In this document: positions 1-11,640 of the stretch, in pieces
Numbering within the stretch: the stretch's first letter is position 1
How the letters are laid out: every line of letters starts with the position of its first letter
Assembly (NCBI GenBank): GCA_014529385.2
Contig: CM043954.1
Span: forward strand, 97,056,247 to 97,120,246
Reading direction: 5' to 3'
DNA from: Adiantum capillus-veneris
Lineage: Eukaryota > Streptophyta > Polypodiopsida > Polypodiales > Pteridaceae
DNA: 64,000 bases
Made by a program: the position numbers and the translations under genes
Notes under the pieces: model-generated
What the model was told of the DNA's origin: nothing
Databases searched by the model: none
What the model saw: only the letters and a program-made list of their open reading frames with translations

Positions 1-342
1 TAAAACTCATGCACATATGAGGCCATTTATACACTTATAAACATCACTACCTACTGCCATATGGTCCAAAACCTGCACACAGATAGACACATGGGCCACA
101 TGCAAACACCTCATGTACATACATTACACACAATCAAAGCATTCTGAATGGAAACACCCACATTTGTCTCCAGCTGGAGAGAGAAATGAAATGAAATCGT
201 ATATTAAACATCTTCAAATGAACAAAATGACAATCTTGGTGGATCTAATACAATGTCTGGTTACAAAAGAGACTAAAGTAAAATAAAAGCTAAAATTAAC
301 ATAAGTGTCCAAGGATGCTAAGCATTAGGCGCTATCTCACAG

Positions 343-350
<8 letters not shown>

Positions 351-424
<74 letters not shown>
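351..424. repeat. (AG)n microsatellite
   Basis: An uninterrupted AG dinucleotide run of about 74 bp. The apparent Arg-Glu polypeptides read through it are artefacts of the repeat. Confidence 0.97.
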
Positions 425-426
<2 letters not shown>

Positions 427-775
427 TTGTAGCTGTAGTACGCTCAAGGCTATGCTCAACACCCACCTACGTTGCTGCTACCCAGCCATCTCATGAGCAC
501 TGAAATGGAGAGAATAGAATGTGATAGCGGTTATGGAGACCTTCGAGGAGAAGCTGGTGATACAGGAGAACTATGGGGAGGAAGAGTTCTTCGGAGGAGG
601 ATGAGGAGGAGGAGGAAGCTGTATCAGCTTGCATGGGGTGCTAGATGTGATGGTGCAGGGGCTGCGCTAGCTGTAGTAAGAGCAACCGGCATGGGGAGGG
701 AAGCTGAGAAGTTTGCGCTAAGTAACCATCCCACCTTCTTGAAACCTCCATCGTCTTCCTGGGCATCGCAAACGT

Positions 776-780
<5 letters not shown>

Positions 781-832
<52 letters not shown>
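781..832. repeat. (AG)n microsatellite
   Basis: An uninterrupted AG run of about 52 bp, in the same strand orientation as the run near 351. Confidence 0.97.
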
Positions 833-836
<4 letters not shown>

Positions 837-1395
837 GGGAGATATTTTGATGATGATGATCCACACTGATGCGTAGAAGATTTGGTCGCCATAGCTTCCC
901 TCTGCAGTTACTTCAACTTACCGGCTAGCCTGCCCTCGATGTTGCTCTTCCTAGTTGATAGAGACCTTCCTAGTTGCCACGATTGCCTGTGTAAGGGCCG
1001 CCATGTGAAAGGAAGGGTGATCAACAACACGTCCTTGCCAAGCTGCAGTCAAAGGAGAGAATACAGAGGTAGAGGATGGGTTATATCTGGGTTGAGGGCA
1101 TGGGAGCACGCCGTCACTCAGCACGGTGAGAGGAAAAGCAGCCCCTTCCTTGTGGAGTCCTTAATGCGTAGCACCTGGTATGCTCTCGACCTGTGGGTTG
1201 ATGATACTCCCTCTTGGCTGGCTGCTTCATAATAGTGTACTGCAGTGCTGTCCACATCTACAGTTGACCTCGAAAATGTGTGATAGAAATCAAGACGTTC
1301 ATTGAGTTGATGTGTGTATGCGGCTCTTTGCACCACGTTGTCCGCCGATACTCTCTCTGTCACACAACAATAAATACGGTGCATTGGAAAGACGC

Positions 1396-1396
<1 letters not shown>

Positions 1397-1461
<65 letters not shown>
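1397..1461. repeat. (CT)n microsatellite
   Basis: An uninterrupted CT run of about 65 bp, opposite in strand sense to the two AG runs to its left, so it could pair with them in one transcript. Confidence 0.97.
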
Positions 1462-1464
<3 letters not shown>

Positions 1465-1608
1465 CGAGCGCAGAGCTGCAGACTGCAAAGAACACACTTG
1501 GCTGACCCTCGTTTTTCTTGTGTAAGCCGCAAGGTGCACCGGATCAAGCTGAGCTCACCACGTGGCAGGGGGGAGCCGGAATCCCTCCCCCTTTTATAGT
1601 AGTATAGA

Positions 1609-4600
1609 TACTAAAGACATTACACACAGGATGGAAAAACTCTCATGGTGGGATGGTTAGCGCAAAGGGTTCAAACATGCCATGAGATCATCTAAAGTTT
1701 GATTCTACATAATTTTTAGTCTTTGTGCAGAGTTGCAAGAAGACTCAACAAAGGAATTTTATTGAGATTCTAGCTATTGAAAAGCAAAATGGAATCGATA
1801 AATAAAGGGGGTAATAGAGGCACTTCTCTCCAACCAAGAGGGGACCTCCATGGGAGGGGTTAATTTGTAGGATTTGATTGACAAGATAGGATGTTACAAG
1901 GTAGATTCACACACACACACACACACACAAAGGAGGGGGTAAAATGCCCATTTTTAAGTGCATCATTTTAAGATGTAGTTACTACAACTTAGGGGGGAGG
2001 GCCTCAACATTATTTAACACACGGTAGTAAGTGAAGCTAAGGTGGTGGGATCAATGGTGGAGAAGTGCGGGTACAAAACCAAAGGTGCAGACATAAGTCA
2101 GATGTTGAAAAGTAAACAAGGACATAAAAAGCATGTGAGCTGAACTAACTTTATCATCAAGGGTTCTCGCAATGGTTTCAACAAACTACATGGACTTATG
2201 TGGTTAGCTCGTCAAGCTTTCATCCACGGTGGTAGGTTGTTGAATTTTTCTAGGTCGTTCCCCTACCTCGAGTTTTGCGTGCTTCAACCGATCCCATTGC
2301 CTTGGGGTTATTAAGACCTCGTGCTAGATAATATCAAGGAAAGGAAGGGTAATCCATAATGGGGGTTTACGCCCCTCCGTGTGGAGATCACCGAAGCTCC
2401 TTAGTTGAAAATCGTAACCTGATCTTGGTTCTCTCATTAGTTTGACCATTTAGATCATGATTGTGATTAGTTTGACCTTCAAAGCTAGAGGAAAAGTTGT
2501 TTTATATAGGAACTCTCTTTCCTTTTCCCTCGATCTCTTCAGCAAACTACTTCGTTTAAGGCAACGTTGAGCAATGTTTGGATAATTTCGAGGGAAATCA
2601 AGGACCTTTTCATGCGAGTGTGCAGTCATGTCTTATTCGACCACATGTAGGCCTAAACTTGAAAGGTCGAATAGACTTTTGACAAGAGTTACAAAATTTT
2701 GTTTAGTGGTGCACATCACATTTTCCTACAATAGAAACTCTAACTACAATAATAATGCAACATCTCTTATGCATTGGCATAAATTTATTGGGACCGAACA
2801 TCCTTGTTTTTCTTTTTCCAAAACTCACTCCAATAAGAATGAGTGAAAATTAAATTAAAACCCACATACATATCCCCTCCATGCTCCAACCGAGCCAAGG
2901 ATTTAATACAATGTTAGCTGGCTCACAGGGGAGCAACCCCAGCATAATACAGATACCACAATAAAAAAAGAACATCAAGGTACAATAGAACATGAGTGAA
3001 ACAAGAAGCAACACAGGATAAACAAACACCTCCTACTAGATAACACCTCCTACCAGATAATGCCATATAAGGGGGGATCCTTCCGCTCCATCATCTCACA
3101 CAAGGCTGGAATGAGCTGAGCACTTATGATACCGATTCTAGGTTGGTCAATTAGAGTTCAGACTTAGTCAAGACTTTAGATCAGACAAGATTGGAATGGA
3201 ATAGAAATACAGATTGAAATGGAAATAAGACTAAACATTAAAATTGCATACTAGAATTGGAATACATTCAGAGTAAATCAGTACAACAAGTGAGTTAAGT
3301 CTGCCCAGAGCTTAATTAGGATTACAAGAGAAGAGCGTATAGAGCTCTAAGATACACACTAGTTCCTAAAAGAGATCCAAGGATTCGATAGCCAACAATA
3401 GCTCGTAAAGCTAAGTAATGGGCCCTATTTATAGTCTTTTGACTAGACCTTTGAGTGACTGTACATTGTTCCAGTTATCGTAGTAACTGCCTTTGGGAAT
3501 TACCAAACCATGAGCCTTTGACTAACAACCATTCCTCCCATCCACATTCCTTTCCCCTTGTCTTTGAATTTTGGTATAAACCAAAATTTTCAATGGGTGA
3601 TGATAAATTAGGCAATGTCACTCCAGCGGACCCTCTTTCGTTTATCCAAAGAATTCTTCTTTGGTGGTCAGTACACGACTGTGCTTGGAAATTGAAGGGT
3701 GCCCTAACACTTCTTGGGGAAGGGAGATTTACTTAGTTTCCCATCAGGGAGGAAGGCCATTATAGACTTTTGCCATTCGACATGCAAGGCAAATTTGCAT
3801 CAACCCTTCAATCATCCCCAAATTTTTGGCTTGCCCAAAGGGCTAAGGCCATAGTGATGTGTTCCCTTCTTGTTAGTGAAAAAGGGAAGATTATTTTTTA
3901 AAAATGTTAAATTTTATGATTGGTTGGTTGAGAGAGAAAACACTCATTAGAGAGAGACTTTACAAGACACTCATTGCAAGGATTGAATTGAAGAATACCT
4001 AGGTTGTTGTAGCTTGTATTATGAATCACACACTTACTAGTTTAGAATTGTTTATAATGATGGTGGATTTGCACGTGAAGGTATTGGTCATTTATTAGAT
4101 CCTCTTGATGGGATATAAATCTTAGGTTAAAACAATGAAGAGATTTCTATCGTGAATATCGTAAATGAGATCTTGACTTGGCTTGGTTAGAATTTTCATT
4201 GGCTTGGCTATAATTTCTAATTTTGTATTGGTGGAAAAGGAGAAGTGTGCTGGACAAATTCATCAAAAATCGGATTTTGAAATGATGAAATAACAACTTG
4301 TTAAACACCCACTTGTGTGCACTGAGAAAAGGGAACCCCTGCTGATAGGCCTACTGATGTTATGAGTGATAGCAAGCTGCAGAATATTCAAGGTCATGAT
4401 GCAGGCTTGACTGGCCAGGTATTGGTTTGGTATGAAGGGCATCTGCACCTCCACCAGGTTGCATTGTTGTAGGCTGACAATTTACACCCTTGCATTAAAA
4501 AACACTGCAATGGTCAGTACTGAGAGAATCATCTTGGGTGTGCCTTGCACTTGCGGCCCGTGAAGGGCAAGGGCCATGAGAACCACCAACGTCACGTAGC

Positions 4601-5639
4601 CCAAGGGAACCTGCACTTTGAGACTTGCCATTGATCTCAGCTACTTACCGATCACAATAGAATGGAGTAGTGTAGTAGGCGCATGAGGTCTCCTCTCAAA
4701 AGAGAAGGCCTGCACCTACCCTATTAACAACCTTAAGATGCCCTCTCAAAACCTCAAAGAGTTATCAGGTCACCATGGTATCACTAGCCACAATGCATCA
4801 AGGGTGACGTCACCAGGAGGCATCTGAAAGATTGTAGGAGCAATCCACATTGGCAGCATTTTGAGTTGCTTTGAGGCTGACCTTGGCGAGCGCTTTTTGC
4901 TACCACAGGCAAGGAGAACCACAATGTGTAGTAGTACTGCCACAAAACCATCAGGTGGTCCGGGTTGAAAGAAGAAAACAGGATCCAACACAACGACTGT
5001 GGGTTGGGTCATGCACCAACTACCCAAGGTTCGATGCCAAAAGTCATGCATCAAAGTTTGACAAATTTGGGTGAGATGTTCTTTGAATCGACCTTCATGA
5101 TGCTGAACTCATGATCAGAGTCCATCATTGTAGAGTCTCCGTTGGTTGCTGAGCTTGTAATTGCTGCAGCTTCAACCTCGACAAGAACTCATTAAAGAAA
5201 CTCACCAACTCACTTGTGGGCATAATGAGAACGGTGTGTAGGTCGGGTAGGGCTTCATTTGGTGCATGTTGATGTGTTGTAGTTCTGCATCCCATGAAGA
5301 CTCATGCACACTTACATCATAATAGTTCTCCACATACAACTCTTGGATCACTTTACAATACTATGCAATGATGTTTAACCATAAGCCTCATGTGCTGCAG
5401 GCTGTCATGCTTAGCTACACTTGCAACAACAACGTCAATTGTCACTTTTGCCATGGATAGAGGAGTTGATGGGCTTCCTCAAAGTGGTAGAGAGTGTTTA
5501 CGATGATCGACTTGAGGAGTTGGGAATGGAAGGACTTATAGGGAGTAGTACAAAGCCATCTCAATGGTGTTGAAGATCTCGAGGAGGTCCGATGTGGGTG
5601 CTCTTGTTGGCTCAGTCCCAGTAATGAAAGTGCATGCAT
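1609..5639. other. No recognisable gene; one weak LTR-like patch
   Basis: Apart from an (AC)n run at 1907-1929, no convincing coding sequence was seen on either strand. Around 3125-3440 there is a weak LTR-like patch in minus orientation: a TATAAATAG-type box on the minus strand near 3428-3437 and, near 3128, a sequence loosely resembling the reverse complement of a methionine-tRNA primer binding site. The match is too poor to call. The short minus-strand frames at 4263-4454 and 4770-5054 have no recognisable motifs. Confidence 0.5.
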
Positions 5640-6960
5640 GATGTAGGTCATCAATGATGTCTAATTGTGCACTACTCTTTCTCACCATGTTGAGAAAGAG
5701 TTGGCAAAGATCTTGGCCTGAATGACTTAGCCTATGCCTTAGTCTCTTGTAGTTCCTCCCTTAAGGCAGTCATTTCTTCATTGAAGATTGATGCTTGGGC
5801 CTCCATCATTTGTCTTAGTATTTCATCCTGATTGGATGGCTACTGCACACTCCTCTATAATGATAACATAATCTATGTGTGATATGTTCTATAAACTATC
5901 ATAGGGCGATAGAGATCTGTCTAAATTTTTCATAATTAATCTACCCTTTAGTGGCTGTTTCTAGAGATGCTATAGCTTGTTCAGTTTGACCAACTGTGTT
6001 GAAGTCTGATCTATTAGTGTTTGTTCAATGTTGCCAAAAGCCCGTTCCCTCCCTTCAATCTACTATAGATTGGTATGAGCTAGGGTTACACTTGCTAGTT
6101 TGGATGTTTTCAAAGTACTAGTGTCCCTTGCATCTACATGTGTGCTGGTTGGTTTAGTGGGCTTTGCCTCGGTTGGATAGTCTCAGTGGGCTTCTGTACC
6201 CATGCCTAAACTTTTTCGAGCAACACTGATGTCTTTTTCTTCTTGACAAATGGGCTGGCGTTAGTCTGTGGTGCTGACCTTTTTCCTCCCACTGCTATTA
6301 CTTGTATTTCCCTTTTGTAGTCTATTGTTCTATTTCAATGTCCTTTGAAGTTGCAGAGAGACTTATTCTCTTTTTCTTGGTGCTATCCCCAGCCACCTTT
6401 GTCGAAACCTTCAAAACATTGTGATGGATTGGTGACCCAAGAGACAAAGTGCCACACATGCCAGGCCTTAAATAGATTTTGAGACTCAACTTTGATCGTT
6501 TGCTGCATAACACTGGAATATAGAAACAAACTAATGTTGAGGGTTGCTTTGGGGTTGGGAATTTTTGCCAACAGCATGGGAAATAGATTTTTAGAAATGT
6601 AAGTAGGGTTGTTCTTTAAGTTTATTGCCTCAACAATAAATCTGTATACTAGAGTGCACCCACTGGGATACCCTATCCTCTTGACTTTCTCTTCTTTCTG
6701 ACCTATTTATCCTCTTTTAAATGTTGACTGACTTCATCAGCAATAGCTGGTGTGTCTCGTGTGGTGACTTCTAGTGGGATCCCATTGAATTTTGCTATCC
6801 CCTTATTAGGGTTGAAGGTGTCAATGACTTAAAGGGAATTTTGGTATCTTCCACTGCCACTTTCAAGTTCCATAGCTTGAGTAATTTCTAATCTTTTTCT
6901 TGGAAAACATATTTCCCAATTTTGTTGTGTGTTATAGGGCATACACCGTCTGCTACGGAT
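5640..6960 (-). pseudogene. Decayed unidentified coding stretch (gag-like?)
   Basis: Several minus-strand blocks read like real protein although no frame stays open. Near 5750-5840 there is a charged, helix-prone block (residues such as DEILRQMMEAQASIFNEEM). Near 6120-6250 there is a Lys/Pro/Gln-rich block. Near 6330-6580 and 6735-6830 there are further blocks (for example FNPNKGIAKFNGIPLEV). Frameshifts and stops separate them. The acidic/glutamine-rich helix followed by a basic region is compatible with a retrotransposon gag, but no zinc knuckle was found. The stretch lies downstream, in minus sense, of the gypsy pol remnant at 7540-9611, so it is either a second element or an extra downstream reading frame. 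No function is claimed. Confidence 0.3.
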
Positions 6961-7539
6961 GCCAAAAGAGACTTGTTCTGTGCTATCATCTCATTTATGG
7001 TGTCTCTCATTTTTTTTGAAAATTTCTTTCTGCCCATGCACGAGTTGTTTGAGCATACCTATGTAGAAAGAGAGTACTCACTTGAGGCTGGAGAGTTAAA
7101 GCAAGAACACCGTGGGGTATTTAGAATAATCGAATCTACTATGGAAGGAGAGAGTGTGAGTGGAGACAAGGCTTGTTGTGCTGTAGGTGATATCAAAGAC
7201 GAAGGTCAAGAAAGCTCTGTAAGCCATGACGCGAGTTTCATAAGTCTCTATGGGTAAAGTGAAGGGTTTCACACTCGTTGCCTTGTTATACGTTCATGCA
7301 TCATGAATGCTCCACTCCTTTCCTATCTTGGATTTATGTGCACCATTTGTGACATGTCACAAATGCAGTGTCGATTGTTATCTTGATCACTTACAAGATT
7401 CTCTTAATGATCGGTGTATTTATTTTTATTGTTGACAATGATACTAGATTTGCCCTACTGGTTCTTTCTTTCTCTGAATCTGAGATGGTCCGACTGGTTC
7501 ATTGCTTGAGAGATCCTGAATTTATAGCTATTCTCTTGA

Positions 7540-7800
7540 GGAGTAACTTTCTTAAATGGCCCCATAAAGTCTAACCCTCACTTCATAAATAATCCTAGTG
7601 GTTGAACTGGAGTCAGTGAACTGGAGTCAGAGGTGTCATCTCAGCTATTGTTGGCCTACCCATACACTGATAAATGTCAAGTCTTGCAAAATGCTATAAA
7701 TCCTGCAATTATAATTTTTCACCAGAGACCTACCTGTAAAATTCTCCTATATGTGATATTGGTGGAGAAATGTCCACCTGCATCTCCACTATGAGCCTCT
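7540..7800 (-). pseudogene. Gypsy integrase N-terminal remnant
   Basis: Minus-strand translation gives HSGDAGGHFSTNITYRRIL followed by QVGLW. This matches the start of the gypsy integrase zinc-binding domain (H...GGHFG...T..KIL..GYWWP). Further down it gives PVQPLGLFMK-stop-GLDFMGP, matching the conserved W-G-L-D-F-(V/I)-G-P entry to the catalytic core. The stop at 7578-7580 replaces the expected tryptophan, a single G-to-A change. The catalytic D,D,E residues were not found below this point. Confidence 0.68.
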
Positions 7801-8047
7801 ATGATGACTCACATCCTTCCTTGCATTGGCACACACCTTTGAAGCACAATAGTAATACCCAATTTGTAAAGAGGTCCTCCAAAAATGGTAAACTTTAGAC
7901 TCTTTATAATCAATGGCTTTTTATTTACCTAGGAACAATCTTTTGGAAATACTCCCCTTTGAAGGAAATCATAGACCTCTTGCCATTTTGGGCATGGTCC
8001 TTCTTTGACTATATTCTAAAAAAGTTCAACATCTATTGATTCATCTC

Positions 8048-8456
8048 TTAATGATGTTTATGAACATCCTCTGTACTTTTGGAAAGAAAATCAACACCAC
8101 AATGGGTTTTCCCTACCTTATGGAAAATCTTGAATTCAAATTTCATTAAGAACATCATCCATATGATCAATCTACCATGAATGTGACCTTGTTCATAAAA
8201 AATAGCAAAGCTTAACGATCCACATAAAAGTGAAACATCTTTCTCAATAGAATTGCCTGGACTTGGTAACATTAAACACCATTCCCAATGGTTCTCTTTC
8301 ACTTGTAGAATACCCTTGTTTAGCCAAGCTGAACGTGCGAATAGCAAAGTAGACTGGGTAGTCTATCTTCCCATTAGGTTGGGCAAGTAGAGGCCCCATT
8401 TCCATTCCAGATGCATCAACATGCACATGGAAAATGACATCCCGTTTTGGTTAGCA
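8048..8456 (-). pseudogene. Gypsy RNase H region
   Basis: Two overlapping minus frames cover the RNase H domain. The 8244-8426 block reads VDASGMEMGPLLAQ..., PVYFAIRTFSLAKQGYSTSE and EREPLGMVF, matching the gypsy RNase H core: the D-A-S-G aspartate, the tyrosine-rich YFASR segment and the Glu of the T-E-R-E-A-L motif. The 8048-8347 block ends with KVGKTHCGVDFLSKS, corresponding to the conserved (G)KxHxxADxLSR motif that closes RNase H and leads to integrase. The second catalytic region is disrupted by the frame change. Confidence 0.8.
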
Positions 8457-8659
8457 AAGGACTTGCTTCTTTTTGCTGATTGCATCTTTTAAGCATTGAA
8501 CACTCTACTCGCACTTTGGGATCTTGATAAACTTCTTCCCTTTCTAAGCCAGTTCATACAAAGGGAGAGCTTTTGCTACAAACATATGAATAAACCATCT
8601 ACAAAAGTTGATACACCCTATAAAAGAGCTCAATTCTGACACTCTCATTGGTGCTCTGG

Positions 8660-9303
8660 CTTGCTATACACACTTAGCCTTATCAATGGCCATTTCAATA
8701 CCATTTCTGGAGACAATGTATCCCAAAAGTTGTCCCTTCCATACCATGCATACAGATTTGAAGGGGTTCATAAATATTCTCTTCTCTCTGTACCTCTCAA
8801 AGAACATCTCCAAAAATAGCAAATGCATTTCTTTCATGGAGAAAAATGGTGAAATCTTCTACAAATATGACAAAAAATTTGTGTAGAAACTCACTGAATA
8901 TTTCCATCATGAATCTTTGGAAAGTTGCTGGAGCATTACAGAGTCCAAATGGCATGACTAGGTACATAAATTGTCCCCATTCAGTCATGCATGTTGTTTT
9001 AGTTTTGTCTTTATTTGCAGTCTTCAATTGATTGTAGCCACTATATCCATCCATAAAACTGTACATTTTGTGGCTTCCAATCTCATCCAATAATATGTCT
9101 GTAAAGGGTAGTGGAAAAGGGTCTTTCATGAGTTGAACATTTAGCTTCCTGTAGTCCACACATACCCTTAAATTTCCATTCTTCTTAGAAACTACCACCA
9201 TTGGAAATAGATCGTCATCATTGCTTGCAACTTCTATTATAAACCCTGCCTTGAGAATATTGTCTATCTTCTCCTTGCCTTTCTTGGCATAATTAGGGTT
9301 CAT
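8660..9303 (-). pseudogene. Gypsy reverse transcriptase fragment
   Basis: The 168-residue frame at 8797-9303 shows the classical gypsy RT series. It begins with NPNYAKKGKEKIDNILKAGF, then VVVSKKNGNLRVCVDYRKLN, DPFPLP, YSFMDGYSGYNQL (motif A Asp present), MPFGLCNAPATFQR (motif B) and FVIFVEDF in place of the catalytic [YF]-x-D-D box. The first catalytic aspartate of that box is therefore Glu. The thumb continues in another frame down to about 8660 (residues GQLLGYIVSRNGIEMA). The altered catalytic box and the frameshift make it inactive. Function in the family: RNA- and DNA-templated DNA synthesis in cytoplasmic virus-like particles. Confidence 0.88.
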
Positions 9304-9383
9304 CCTATATCTCTATAGCCTTATTGGCATGGCATCTAGTTTTAGTGGTATCTGATGTTGGCACAGTTTTGGTTCTACTCCTT

Positions 9384-9611
9384 TTAGATCAGCATGTTCC
9401 AAGGCAAATACATCCTTGTATTTTTGGAGTAGTGCCTTTGCTTTTTCTTTGATCTTTGCTTTAGATGCTTATTGATTTTGATCATTCGAGGGTTCTCCTC
9501 CGAGCCGAAATTCCATTCTTTGACTTCATGTTCATCTAGAAGAAACCAGTTTGGGATTCCTCCCTTCTGTTTGGCCAATGACTCAGCTTCCTTTTCCAGC
9601 CACATAGTCAT
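9384..9611 (-). pseudogene. Gypsy pol, connector upstream of RT
   Basis: A 75-residue open stretch. Its second half (residues NPRMIKINKHLKQRSKKK and following) matches the conserved segment that precedes the reverse transcriptase in plant gypsy polyproteins, where a lysine-rich helix leads to a VFAW-type motif. The expected motif is scrambled here (MYLPWN). The frame differs from that of the RT block at 8797-9303, so a frameshift separates them. The upstream border is the LINE insertion. Confidence 0.6.
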
Positions 9612-9649
9612 TAAAGAGGTTGCTTAATTCAAGTAATCCATTATGTGTT

Positions 9650-10541
9650 TCTATTTGATCAGTTACTGGGTTCCCATGGGTCAAACGAGTCACTTTTTGA
9701 AAGAAAGATCAATCTTGATTTCTCAATATTGCAAAGTGAGCCTCATGTAGTAGCAAATACTTGTACAATCTCAAGGGCTCTTTTCAACACATCTGACTGG
9801 CTTTTAGGAAGAGCAAATAATTGTTGGCAATCATAGTTGCAAGTAGTTGCTTATCTCGAGAAAGTGACATACCTCGAATTTCCCCTTTTGCCGCACTATC
9901 CTCAAGCAGGGTTATCAGAGGGTGAGAGCCCATGGCAAAGAGCGGGGGAGAAAGGGGGCAACCTTGTTTGATTGAGCACTTGGCCTCAAACATTCCCACT
10001 ATCTTGTTATTGAAAAGAATCTCATAGCAGTTTCCCTCTCCAAGCGTGTGCACTATTTCACACATTTTGGGTCCAAAACTCAAAGCCTTCATTACCGCCA
10101 CCATGAATGACCAAAAGATTCTATCGTACACTTTATCCAAGTAAAGTTGAAGGAGGATACATTCCTATTTAAAAAACGTTGCATATTCAATGCCAACCAT
10201 GGTTGCTAGGATAATATTATAAATAGAGCATCCTTTGATGGATCTATGCTGATGAGGGGTGATAATTTTATTCAAGATTAGAGCCGGTCTTAAATCAATC
10301 ACCTTGGCAATGAGCTTGTATGCCACCGTTATCAAGGATACATGATGCCAATGTTTAAGCAAGGACCAACACACCAGTTTGGAGATTGGTTTGATTGGGC
10401 CTTTTCTAAGTTTTGCATCTAATTCTGCCTCCAAGAGAGCCCTGTTTGCAATTTGCACAAGCGGGGATTCAAGATCTTCCCGAAAATCTTTGAAGAATTT
10501 GGTTGTAATTCTTCCCATCCAGGGGATTTTTCCTTCCCTTT
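9650..10541 (-). pseudogene. LINE reverse transcriptase, inverted 5' half
   Basis: Minus-strand frames at 10165-10518 and 9784-10140 form an L1-type RT. Recognisable parts are KEKSPGW at the very start (about 10510-10540), the K(x)nWHHVSLI segment, IITPHQHRSIKGCSIYN, MDKVYDRIFW (motif A), SIKQGCPLSPPLFAMGSHPL (motif B) and ANNYLLFLK where the family has F/Y-A-D-D. The catalytic aspartates are lost. The block continues to about 9665 with SRLIFLSKSDSFDPW. It is closely related to the LINE at 50.2-54.2 kb. The downstream part of the same protein is on the opposite strand starting at 10542, so this half is inverted. Confidence 0.85.
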
Positions 10542-11640
10542 AATGAGGGGAAGTCATTGGTAGAGGTAGTGTATTCAAGCATCTAGGTGCCCCTTTAGGG
10601 GTAGGCTTATTGGATAAGCAGAGATTTGACTGGGTCATGAGCAAGATAAAGACCAAAATGAATTCATGATCCCATACATCTTGTTTGTGTCTCTCCTCTA
10701 CTTCAAATGAGAAAGTCCAATTGGAAAGAATATTTGAAGCCTGTCAAATGGTTCTTATGGAAGAGCAACACTAAAACCATGACCCCTTGCCAATGGGGGA
10801 AATGTGAATGAATAGCAAGACCAAAGAATCAAGGAAGCATTGGGATCATTGACCCCATGATGCATGCAAAAGCTGTATATGCCAAGTTCGTTGTCCCATT
10901 GATGGTTCAAAAGGAGGAATGGGCCATCATGGCCTAGGATATGATTAACAATGTAGAGCTTGCCTCTAGAGGGGAAACTTGGAAGGAGGCCACAATGCAT
11001 GATAAGATCTTGGCGTTGCTTTGGACATTCTTGAAGCTTGGTGGTTGCACTGGGGCTCTGGGTCAAAAATCTAGCAAAGCGTCTTAAATTCTGGATTGGG
11101 GCAAGAAGTTTAGGTACTTCAAGGGCTCCTCCCTCCATTGGTCCCCTTGGATTTCCAAACTAGGAAAGGGTCCCTTGAACTCCCCTTGAACCCTTTCTGG
11201 AGGGAGGTTGCGCGCAAGGTGAATAACAAAGGGATCACTAAAATCTCTCACCTTTGTGATGACAAAAACCTCAGCTGGAAGGACACATAGCCTTTAGCGC
11301 AACAACATAATTTGGGATTGTACAAAAGGATTCTGGTCAGTAGACTCTTGGAAGTGTTGTCTTCTATACGAATACCAGTCGGTGAGTCTGAGTTTGACTA
11401 TAAAGCTTGGCATTGGCCCAAAGATAGAGTGTTCGTGCTCCCCAAAACCCAGGGTGCCTACATTGAACTGGTTTACAAAGCCGGTTGGTTTGCCCCTTAC
11501 CAGATTATGGAAGAAAAATTGGTCAAAAGAGTGGTGGCGGAGAAGTGTGAATACCATATGGGAGATCAAATGGTCCGAGTACATGAATATTTTTAACCAA
11601 AAAGTAATGTGGGGAACCTTGCTGACTGGGTTTATGTGAA
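10542..11640 (+). pseudogene. LINE ORF2, 3' half (post-RT and zf-RVT region)
   Basis: Plus-strand translation starts GEVIGRGSVFKHLGAPLGVG, then DKQRFDWVMSKIKTKM, WKEYLKPVKWFLWKSNTKT, GSIGIIDPMMHAKAVYAKF and TWKEATMHDKILALLW. Near 11520-11636 follows WSEYMNIFNQKVMWGTLLTG. These segments align in order with the C-terminal part of the LINE ORF2 at 50.6-52.2 kb and the copy at 38.2-39.4 kb. Stops are frequent (for example TGA 10809-10811). The block ends near 11636, just before the cysteine cluster of the zf-RVT domain, and no poly(A) or 3' hairpin follows, so it is truncated at its 3' end. Confidence 0.82.

Larger units (their letters stand above)
1..1608 (-). mobile_element. Helitron-like element, 5' terminus at 1608
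   Basis: Read on the minus strand from 1608 the sequence begins TCTATACTACTATAAAAGG and is preceded by A. That fits the 5'-TC terminus of plant Helitrons and their insertion between A and T. A G-rich, then CTC/CCC-rich segment follows. The body contains three long GA/CT microsatellites and no recognisable Rep/helicase coding. No minus-strand Helitron 3' terminus (hairpin plus CTRR) was seen between 1 and 1608, so the element probably continues past the left edge of the window, or this is only a detached end. The assignment rests on the terminal motif alone. Confidence 0.4.
7540..9611 (-). mobile_element. Ty3/gypsy retrotransposon pol remnant
   Basis: Reading down the minus strand, the order is: pre-RT connector, reverse transcriptase, RNase H, then the zinc-binding and N-terminal part of integrase. 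This RT-RNaseH-IN order is diagnostic of Ty3/gypsy rather than Ty1/copia. At least three minus frames are used, so the copy is inactive. Gag and protease would lie above 9611, but a LINE starts within about 50 bp of that point; it has either interrupted or replaced them. No LTR, primer binding site or polypurine tract was identified for this copy. Confidence 0.85.

Noticed and set aside
315-1599. Several frames rich in Arg-Glu or Ser-Leu repeats, also at 18 kb and 31 kb
   Set aside because: They are translations of (GA)n/(CT)n microsatellites and have no other coding support.
3125-3440. Minus-strand LTR with primer binding site
   Set aside because: The primer-site match is poor, and no second LTR or coding region in the right place was found.
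4770-5074. Overlapping 94-, 69- and 67-residue frames
   Set aside because: They lie on both strands over the same bases with no recognisable motif and no codon pattern favouring one.
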